DNA of 64,000 nt, from contig JAUNHW010000007.1 of assembly GCA_030523775.1 (NCBI GenBank), forward strand, positions 1 through 64,000, read 5' to 3'. A program made the translations under genes and the position numbers. Positions within the stretch are counted from its first letter, which is position 1; the number at the start of each line of letters is the position of its first letter. The DNA is from Akkermansia sp. GTDB lineage: Bacteria > Verrucomicrobiota > Verrucomicrobiia > Verrucomicrobiales > Akkermansiaceae. Shown here in pieces: positions 58,353 to 64,000 of the stretch. The notes under the pieces were generated by a model that was given only the letters and a program-made list of their open reading frames with translations, was not told the origin of the DNA and did no database searches.

Positions 58353-59641
58353 GGACGCTTCCCCTCCTCCCCGCGCTGTGCATGTGCCTGGCCGTTGCGC
58401 AGGGCATCATCCCCGCGCCGCAGCACATCTCATACAACCCGGCGGAACCCCTGCCCCCGCTGCCGCAAGTGGAGGGCGCCTACACCCTGCGGTATGATGC
58501 GCGGAAAGGAGAATGGGAGGTGGACGCGCGCGACGACGCAGGCCGCCGCCACGCCGCCATCACCGCCGCCGCGCTGGTGCGGGAGAACGGCGGCACCCCG
58601 CCGCCCCACGTGGCCGTGTGCGACTACCCGCGCTACGCCTGGCGCGGGCTGCACCTGGATGTCTCCCGCCACTTCTTCCCGCCGGAGGTGGTGCGGGAGT
58701 ACATAGACCGCATGGCGGAGCTGAAGCTCAACCGCCTGCACCTGCACCTCACGGACGGCCCCGGCTGGCGCATCGAAATCAAGAAATACCCGCGGCTCAC
58801 CTCGTTTGCCGCCTGGCGCAAGGATTTGGGCGTGGAAGACTGGGACTGGCCCTCCATCCAGATAGGCCCCAACCACCCCAAGGTGGAGGGCGGCTTCTAC
58901 ACGCAGGACGAGATGCGCGCGCTGGTGCAGTACGCACGCGGGCGCGGCATCATGATTGTGCCGGAAATAGACATGCCCGGCCACTCCTACGCCGCCATTG
59001 CCGCCTACCCGGAAATAGGCCGCGCGGATTTCCCGCAGATGGGCCTGCGCGGCGGTGATGTGCTGGATACCGCCAACCCCCGCTCGCTGGAATTCGCCAA
59101 GGACGTGCTCACCGAGCTCATGCAGGTTTTCCCGGAGGGAACGCCCATCCACCTGGGCGGGGACGAGGTGCCGCCGCAGTTCGCCACCCCGCGGCAGCAG
59201 CGGGACTGGATGCAGCAGCTCGTGGATTTCTGCCGCGAACACGGGCGGGAGGCCATTGTGTGGGACGAGGCCGCCACCAACGGCGTGCAGCGCCAAACCA
59301 CCATGGTGTGGCACGCCTCCGGCACGGAATCCCTCTTCCAATCCGGTGCGCCGCTCATCCTCTGCCCCTGTTCCCACTTCTATTTCGACTACCGCCCCGC
59401 GGAAGACGACCCCGGCACGGTCCCGGCGGTCATCACGCTGGAAAAAGTGTTCGGCTACACCGTGCCGCAAGGCAACATACGCGGCCTCCAGGCCAACCTG
59501 TGGACGGAGCACATCACCACGCGCGAGCGCCTCTTCCACATGGCCTTCCCGCGTGCCGCCGCACTCTCCGAACGCGCCTGGGGCAGCCCCCGGCGCCCCT
59601 TCGCGGATTTCCTAAGGGACCTGCGGCTCCTCTACAACTGA
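58349..59641 (+). CDS. GH20 beta-N-acetylhexosaminidase
   Basis: The protein has 430 residues with a short signal (TLPLLPALCMCLAVAQG). The GH20 catalytic pair is in IHLGGDEVPP. Other motifs: YAWRGLHLDVSRHFFP, LNRLHLHLTDGPGWRIEI, IVPEIDMPGHSYAAI and LQANLWTEHI. The N-terminal beta domain is reduced. It should release terminal GlcNAc or GalNAc from glycans, such as mucin or host glycoproteins, fitting the FucU and IdeS-like genes. ATGA overlap with the IlvA-Maf gene. Confidence 0.92.
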   Translation: MRTLPLLPALCMCLAVAQGIIPAPQHISYNPAEPLPPLPQVEGAYTLRYDARKGEWEVDARDDAGRRHAAITAAALVRENGGTPPPHVAVCDYPRYAWRGLHLDVSRHFFPPEVVREYIDRMAELKLNRLHLHLTDGPGWRIEIKKYPRLTSFAAWRKDLGVEDWDWPSIQIGPNHPKVEGGFYTQDEMRALVQYARGRGIMIVPEIDMPGHSYAAIAAYPEIGRADFPQMGLRGGDVLDTANPRSLEFAKDVLTELMQVFPEGTPIHLGGDEVPPQFATPRQQRDWMQQLVDFCREHGREAIVWDEAATNGVQRQTTMVWHASGTESLFQSGAPLILCPCSHFYFDYRPAEDDPGTVPAVITLEKVFGYTVPQGNIRGLQANLWTEHITTRERLFHMAFPRAAALSERAWGSPRRPFADFLRDLRLLYN

Positions 59642-59661
59642 ACTGGACAAACCGTACGGGC

Positions 59662-60291
59662 CTACTTCTTGCGGGTCATGTATTTCATGACGGCGTAGAG
59701 CACCACCAGCAGGAGCACACCCAGAATCACCAGATGGGATTCGCTCTTCACCGCGGCTATCAGGTTCTCCGGGGAATCCATGATGCCGGGGTTCTCGCTG
59801 CCCACCTTGTCCCCGAACCACGCCAGCACCCAGCACCAGATGGCGGAACCGCTGATGGTGGCCAGGCTGAAGGTGAGGAAATTCACGCGGGAAAGACCGG
59901 CCGGCAGGGAGATGAGATGGCGCACCACCGGCAGGAAACGCGCAAAGAAAATGCCCGCCGTGGCGTAGTCGCGCATGAACTGCTCCGCCGTCTCCACCTT
60001 GTGCGGCGGCATAAAGAAGTACTTGCCCCACTTGTAGACGAGGGGACGCCCCACCAGCAGCGCGGCGAAATACATGCAGCAGGAACCCAGGTAGGAACCC
60101 ACCGTGCCCGCCAGAACCACCCCCCAGAAGCACATGGAGGAACCCTCCTGGGAAGCCGCTATGGCCGCAGGCGGAACCACCACCTCGCTCGGTACCGGCA
60201 GGATGGAGCTCTCCATCGCCATCAGCAGCGTCACGCCCCAGTAACCCCAGTCCTGGATGCACTGCATGCAGAAGTTCAGGAATTCATGCAT
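59662..60291 (-). CDS. DedA-family membrane protein
   Basis: The protein has 209 residues and about five hydrophobic segments. DedA/SNARE-associated signature: ESSILPVPSEVVVPPAA, GSYLGSCCMYFAALLVGRPL and FFARFLPVVRHLISLPAGLS (the R..P..R motif). Members are membrane lipid or polyprenol-phosphate flippases. ATG 60291 is chosen because a -10 box ends 6 bases before it. Confidence 0.88.
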   Translation of the reverse strand: MHEFLNFCMQCIQDWGYWGVTLLMAMESSILPVPSEVVVPPAAIAASQEGSSMCFWGVVLAGTVGSYLGSCCMYFAALLVGRPLVYKWGKYFFMPPHKVETAEQFMRDYATAGIFFARFLPVVRHLISLPAGLSRVNFLTFSLATISGSAIWCWVLAWFGDKVGSENPGIMDSPENLIAAVKSESHLVILGVLLLVVLYAVMKYMTRKK

Positions 60292-60297
60292 GCCCCC

Positions 60298-60326
60298 ATT
60301 ATGCACACCATGCCGCCCGCCTGCAA
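60298..60326 (-). promoter_or_regulatory. promoter of the DedA gene
   Basis: On the minus strand TTGCAG (60326-60321) and CATAAT (60303-60298) are 17 bases apart. The start ATG at 60291 lies 6 bases after the -10, so the transcript is probably leaderless. Confidence 0.65.
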
Positions 60327-60367
60327 GGGCTTTTCTGCACAGGCACCGCGTATGGGCAAATAACTCT

Positions 60368-60396
60368 TTGCAATCCCGCGCGCGCTCGTGTACAAT
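60368..60396 (+). promoter_or_regulatory. promoter of the SDR gene
   Basis: TTGCAA (60368-60373) and TACAAT (60391-60396) are 17 bases apart. ATG 60404 is 7 bases after the -10. Confidence 0.65.
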
Positions 60397-60403
60397 GGCA
60401 GGC

Positions 60404-61222
60404 ATGATATGTGATCAGGTCATTATCACGGGAGCTTCCTCCGGGTTCGGCGAGGCGTTTGCGCGGCGCCTGGCCGGCGCGTGCAAACAAATGGTGCTGG
60501 TGGCGCGCCGCGAGGAGAAGCTGGAGACGCTGGCCGCGGAACTGCGCGCCAAGAACCCGGAGCTGGAGGTGGCCACCGCCCCGTGCGACCTCTCGGACCC
60601 CGCGCAGCGCGCGCGGCTGATTGCGGCCTTTTCCACGCTGGACAAGGGGGAGACCATGCTCATCAACAACGCCGGGCTGGGCGACCACGGAGACCTGGCG
60701 GGCAGCACGCCGGAACGCAACCGGCAAATGCTGCAGGTGAACATCTGCGCGCTCACGGAGCTTTCACGCGCCCTGCTGCCCAAGCTCAGGGAACAGGGCG
60801 GCGGCATCATCAACATAGCCTCCCTGGCGGCGGAGCTCCCCATCCCGGATTTCGCCATCTATGCGGCCTCCAAGGCCTACGTGGCATCGTTCAGCGAGGC
60901 CCTGCGCCTGGAGATGAAGGAGCACGGCGTGCCCGTGCTGGCGGTGTGCCCCGGCCCCGTGCACACGGGCTTTGGAGACGTGGCGCGGCGCGAGGGCCAC
61001 GGCAGCGGCGACGTGCCGTTCAAGAAATGGTTCTACACGCCCATCCCCACCGTGGTGGAGGGCTCGCTCAAGGCGCTCATCAAGGGCCGCGCACGCTACT
61101 ATCCGTCTCTCAAGATACGGCTGTGCGCGTGGTTCCTGCGCATGGTGCCGCTCCCCGTGCTGCGCCTGGCCATGGGGTTCCGCCCCCGCCGCGCCGCCGC
61201 TGAACACAAGGAAGAATCATGA
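60404..61222 (+). CDS. short-chain dehydrogenase/reductase
   Basis: The protein has 272 residues with the SDR features: nucleotide-binding TGASSGFGEAFARRL, MLINNAGLGDHG, and the catalytic Ser and YxxxK (NIASLAAELPIPDFAIYAASK). Members reduce or oxidise ketones and alcohols with NAD(P)H; the Arg in the first strand (VARREEKL) points to NADP. Substrate not determined. ATG 60404 is set by the promoter. The end overlaps the GH75-like gene start by four bases. Confidence 0.85.
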   Translation: MICDQVIITGASSGFGEAFARRLAGACKQMVLVARREEKLETLAAELRAKNPELEVATAPCDLSDPAQRARLIAAFSTLDKGETMLINNAGLGDHGDLAGSTPERNRQMLQVNICALTELSRALLPKLREQGGGIINIASLAAELPIPDFAIYAASKAYVASFSEALRLEMKEHGVPVLAVCPGPVHTGFGDVARREGHGSGDVPFKKWFYTPIPTVVEGSLKALIKGRARYYPSLKIRLCAWFLRMVPLPVLRLAMGFRPRRAAAEHKEES

Positions 61223-62640
61223 CGGCCGGGAAGGACAGACGGCGGCACCCCTTCCGCTGGTGCCTGCTGGGCGTGCTGCTGGTGGCGGCGGGCTCGCTCT
61301 ACACGGATGGCCCCGCGCGCCTGGCGCAGGTTCTGTTCGGCGGCGCGGGCGAGCCGGAGGTGCGAGAGGTGGTGCGGGAAGTGGTGGTGTACAAGCCCGC
61401 ACCCGCGGAACCCAAGCCCGCAGAGCCCCCCGCGCCGCACCCCGTGACCATTGTGCAGCCCGCCGCTCCCTGGCACCCGGCGGACAGCTTCAGCATGCCC
61501 GCCATCACCCTGCCGCCCTTCCCGCCCGCCCTGCCGGAGCAGGCCATGGACGGCTCGTTCTCCCACTTCACCAAGCTGCAGAGCGGCATCAACATGCGCT
61601 CCAGGGTGGATTTCCGCCCCGGCTCCACCGCCGCGCACGACCGCAAGCAGAAAGACGCCTACCTGGTGCACCTGAGCATGAGCCTCTACCTGCCGCACGC
61701 CGCCAACGGCACCGAACTGGCCGCCGCCAACCCGGACCTCAAAAAAGTCCTCGCCGGGTACGATGCCCTGATGGGCGCCGCCAAGGTCTCCCACTGGTGG
61801 GCCCCGCTCATGCTGCACAAGCAGAACGAAATCCGCAAGAACGCCGGCACCCTCTCCAAGCTGCTGGACCGCCACAACTTCTACGACACGGACACCCTGC
61901 TGGAAATCGCCGCGCCCGCCACCGGCCGCAAGGTGCTGTGGATGCAGGCGGACATGGACGTGGTGTCCGACGGCTCCGACGGCGACCGCCTGCCCACCAT
62001 GCCGGAAAAGGTGCTCGCGAGCGACTACTACCAGCCCACCACCTCCTACCGCTGGAAGAAGCTGGGCCCCACCCCCAACCCCCTGCTCAAACCCTGGCAG
62101 GCGCGCCTGGACAAGCTGAACAAGGCCGCCAAGCCGGACCCCGCCGCCGTAAAGCACGCCCGCGCCGTCATCAACGACCTGAAGACCTACAGCTACCTGC
62201 TGGCGGAATACGACCCCTTCATCGTCATCCCGCTCACCCTGCAGGAAGGGCGTGACGCCGCCTACCGCCCGCAACCGGGAGACTACGCCGTGGTGGTGGC
62301 AGGCAAGCGCGTGTTCCCCGCCATCGTGGGAGACTACGGCCCGCGCTTCAAGTGCGGGGAGGCCTCCCTGCGGCTTGCCAAGGCCGTGAACCCCAAGGCC
62401 ACCCCGTACGCCCGCCCCGTGTCGGACCTCACCGTCTCCTACCTCGTCTTCCCCGGCTCCCGCGAGGAACAGGCCGGGCCCATCGACTACCCCCGCCTCA
62501 ACACCCGCTGCCGCGAGCTGCTGCAAGAACTGGGCGGCCTGGGCGAGGACGCGGAATTCGTGGAAATGGACGACCTGCTCAAGAAGCCGGAGCCCGCGCC
62601 CAACGCCAACACAGCCAACACAGGCAACGCAGCGGAATAG
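61219..62640 (+). CDS. secreted GH75-like chitosanase domain protein
   Basis: The protein has 473 residues with one N-terminal membrane segment ([16 protein letters not shown]), a long Pro/Ala-rich linker and a folded C-terminal part. The segment [20 protein letters not shown] followed by [34 protein letters not shown] and [14 protein letters not shown] looks like GH75 chitosanase (Asp and Glu acids in DGSDGDR and CGEAS). If correct it cuts chitosan or a related glycan such as de-acetylated peptidoglycan. The similarity is moderate; I call it GH75-like. Overlaps the SDR gene by four bases (ATGA). Confidence 0.6.
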   Translation: MTAGKDRRRHPFRWCLLGVLLVAAGSLYTDGPARLAQVLFGGAGEPEVREVVREVVVYKPAPAEPKPAEPPAPHPVTIVQPAAPWHPADSFSMPAITLPPFPPALPEQAMDGSFSHFTKLQSGINMRSRVDFRPGSTAAHDRKQKDAYLVHLSMSLYLPHAANGTELAAANPDLKKVLAGYDALMGAAKVSHWWAPLMLHKQNEIRKNAGTLSKLLDRHNFYDTDTLLEIAAPATGRKVLWMQADMDVVSDGSDGDRLPTMPEKVLASDYYQPTTSYRWKKLGPTPNPLLKPWQARLDKLNKAAKPDPAAVKHARAVINDLKTYSYLLAEYDPFIVIPLTLQEGRDAAYRPQPGDYAVVVAGKRVFPAIVGDYGPRFKCGEASLRLAKAVNPKATPYARPVSDLTVSYLVFPGSREEQAGPIDYPRLNTRCRELLQELGGLGEDAEFVEMDDLLKKPEPAPNANTANTGNAAE

Positions 62641-62642
62641 GC

Positions 62643-62671
62643 TTGACCTTCAGGGGTGCCTGCGGTAGGAT
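62643..62671 (+). promoter_or_regulatory. promoter of kbl
   Basis: TTGACC (62643-62648) and TAGGAT (62666-62671) are 17 bases apart. The ATG at 62697 is 25 bases further. Confidence 0.6.
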
Positions 62672-62696
62672 TCCCGCGGACAAGTTATTGCCTGTT

Positions 62697-63893
62697 ATGT
62701 ACAATACTGAATTCAAAAACCGTTTGGTAACGGACCTGGAAGGCCTGAAGGCCGCCGGCCTGTTCAAGCAGGAGCGCTACATCGACACGCCGCAGTACTC
62801 TGAGGTGGGCCTGAAGGATGGCAGCAAGGTCATCAACATGTGCGCCAACAACTACCTTGGCCTCGCCAACCACCCCGAGCTGGAGAAGGCCGCCAAGGAA
62901 GCCATCGACCGCTGGGGCTTCGGCATGGCCTCCGTGCGTTTCATCTGCGGCACCCAGACCCTTCACGAGCAGCTGGAGGAGCGCCTGAGCAACTTCCTCG
63001 GCACGGAAGACACCATCCTCTTCGGTTCCTGCTTCGATGCCAACGGCGGCCTCTTCGGCGCCCTGCTGGACAAGGAGGACGCCATCATCTCCGATGCCCT
63101 CAACCATGCCTCCATCATTGACGGCGTGCGCCTCTGCAAGGCCGCCCGCTGCCGCTACGCCAACAACGACATGGCGGACCTGGAGGCCAAGCTGCAGGAG
63201 GCCAAGGCCAACGGCGCCCGCACCATCATGATCTCCACGGACGGCGTGTTCTCCATGGACGGCATCATTGCCAGCCTGGACAAGATCCACGAGCTTGCGG
63301 AGAAGTACGGCGCGCTGGTGCACTTCGACGAGTCGCACGCCACGGGCGTACTGGGCAAGCGCGGCCGCGGCACGCATGAGCACTGCGGCCTGTTCGGCAA
63401 GATCGACATCACGAGCGGCACCTTCGGCAAGGCCCTGGGCGGCGCATCCGGCGGCTACGTTTCCGCCAAGAAGGAAATCATCGACGTGCTGCGCCAGAAG
63501 GCGCGCCCGTACCTGTTCTCCAACAGCGTGATGCCCGCCATTGCCGCCACCACCATCAAGGTGATCGACATGCTGGAGGCCTCCACCGAGCTCACGGAGC
63601 GCGTGCAGGCCAACGCGGCGCACTTCCGCAAGGGCATGGAGCAGTGCGGCTTCAAGCTGGCCGGTGCCGGCCACGCCATTGTTCCCGTGATGATCGGGGA
63701 TGCCGCCCTCTCCCAGAAGATGAGCAACCGCCTGCTGGAGCTCGGCGTGTACGCCATGGGCTTCTTCTACCCGGTGGTGCCCAAGGAGCAGGCGCGCATC
63801 CGCACCCAGATTTCCGCCGCCCACACCACGGAGCAGCTGGACCGCGCCATCGCCGCCTTCCAGAAGGCCGGCCAGGAGCTCGGCATCATCTAA
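62697..63893 (+). CDS. kbl: 2-amino-3-ketobutyrate CoA ligase (glycine C-acetyltransferase)
   Basis: The protein has 398 residues and the alpha-oxoamine synthase core: [54 protein letters not shown] and the PLP lysine in [17 protein letters not shown]. It takes 2-amino-3-oxobutanoate and CoA to glycine and acetyl-CoA, the second step of threonine breakdown. The threonine dehydrogenase partner (tdh) is not in the window; the gene stands alone, with its own promoter and terminator. Confidence 0.93.
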   Translation: MYNTEFKNRLVTDLEGLKAAGLFKQERYIDTPQYSEVGLKDGSKVINMCANNYLGLANHPELEKAAKEAIDRWGFGMASVRFICGTQTLHEQLEERLSNFLGTEDTILFGSCFDANGGLFGALLDKEDAIISDALNHASIIDGVRLCKAARCRYANNDMADLEAKLQEAKANGARTIMISTDGVFSMDGIIASLDKIHELAEKYGALVHFDESHATGVLGKRGRGTHEHCGLFGKIDITSGTFGKALGGASGGYVSAKKEIIDVLRQKARPYLFSNSVMPAIAATTIKVIDMLEASTELTERVQANAAHFRKGMEQCGFKLAGAGHAIVPVMIGDAALSQKMSNRLLELGVYAMGFFYPVVPKEQARIRTQISAAHTTEQLDRAIAAFQKAGQELGII

Positions 63894-63916
63894 GGGGTTC
63901 TCCCGGTCAATTCAAC

Positions 63917-63948
63917 AGGCCGCCCGGTGCTGCATCGGGCGGCCTTTT
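63917..63948 (+). terminator. rho-independent terminator of kbl
   Basis: A 10-bp stem AGGCCGCCCG/CGGGCGGCCT (63917-63926, 63936-63945) is followed by a T-run (63945-63948). Confidence 0.75.
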
Positions 63949-63976
63949 CCGTTCTCCCGCGCGCGGCGCGCGGGCT

Positions 63977-64000
63977 TCATTTCTCCTCCTCCCCGTCCTC
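63977..64000 (-). CDS. possible C-terminal end of a minus-strand gene
   Basis: Reading in from the window edge on the minus strand gives EDGEEEK and a TGA at 63977-63979. Acidic ends of this kind are common, and the terminator at 63917-63948 lies between it and kbl. Only seven residues are visible, so it may not be coding. Confidence 0.3.
   Translation of the reverse strand, partial: EDGEEEK

Noticed and set aside
1-64000. tRNA, rRNA, CRISPR arrays and insertion sequences
   Set aside because: I looked for cloverleaf elements, repeat-spacer arrays, transposase motifs and terminal repeats by eye and saw none; a tRNA or CRISPR scanner would be needed to be certain.

Overview
The window is a high-GC bacterial chromosome segment (a few AT-rich islands aside) that fits the Verrucomicrobiota, most likely an Akkermansia-like gut member. 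The grounds are two proteins ending in a VPEP...LLALA.LA.RRRK sorting tail (PEP-CTERM), an IdeS/Mac-type cysteine protease carrying that tail, a GH20 hexosaminidase, FucU, and a division/wall cluster with an inserted LysM gene. The assignment is by gene content only; no rRNA is present. I saw no tRNA, rRNA, CRISPR array or insertion sequence.

Layout. 1-3770 (+): end of the dcw wall cluster (murD end, LysM anchor protein, ftsW, murG, L,D-transpeptidase). 3771-17258: accessory tract, with an AAA/DUF4143 ATPase, SprT-like metalloprotein followed by an aspartyl-tRNA-synthetase-like remnant, an AT-rich defence block (GmrSD-type DUF262/HNH enzyme plus PLD nuclease), ankyrin and Sel1 proteins, an XRE-ImmA/IrrE regulator-protease, an AbiEi/AbiEii toxin-antitoxin pair and an orphan AbiEi-like regulator. 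17259-26824: PEP-CTERM protein, RlpA, MauE/DoxX protein, aminopeptidase P, murA, hexose-6-P mutarotase, SanA-like, divergent MenD-like protein, fucU, queD. 26825-36626: queG, Sel1 protein, Lrp regulator + aminotransferase, CPBP protease, sugar nucleotidyltransferase, TolC-type lipoprotein, thiE-thiM and small envelope genes. 36633-47892 (all -): lipoproteins, IdeS-like protease, Mrp, TerC, SufS, a class A PBP, squalene-synthase-like enzyme, ruvA. 48085-63893: fba, ankyrin lipoprotein, two envelope proteins, rseP, def, a threonine dehydratase-Maf fusion, GH20, DedA, SDR, GH75-like chitosanase, kbl.

The main themes are envelope building (MurA/D/G, FtsW, PBP1A, L,D-transpeptidase, RlpA, RseP), surface or secreted enzymes for host or microbial polymers (IdeS-like, GH20, GH75-like), and a defence/toxin tract. 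Many genes have a sigma70-like promoter (TTGnnn, 16-18 bp, TAnnAT) whose -10 box ends only 6-12 bases before the start codon with no Shine-Dalgarno sequence, which suggests frequent leaderless transcripts. The most unusual items are the in-frame IlvA-Maf fusion, the PBP1A lacking SxxK and SxN, the PEP-CTERM IdeS-like protease, the MenD-like protein lacking the cofactor-activating glutamate, and short period-6/7 repeats placed at gene ends in the accessory regions.
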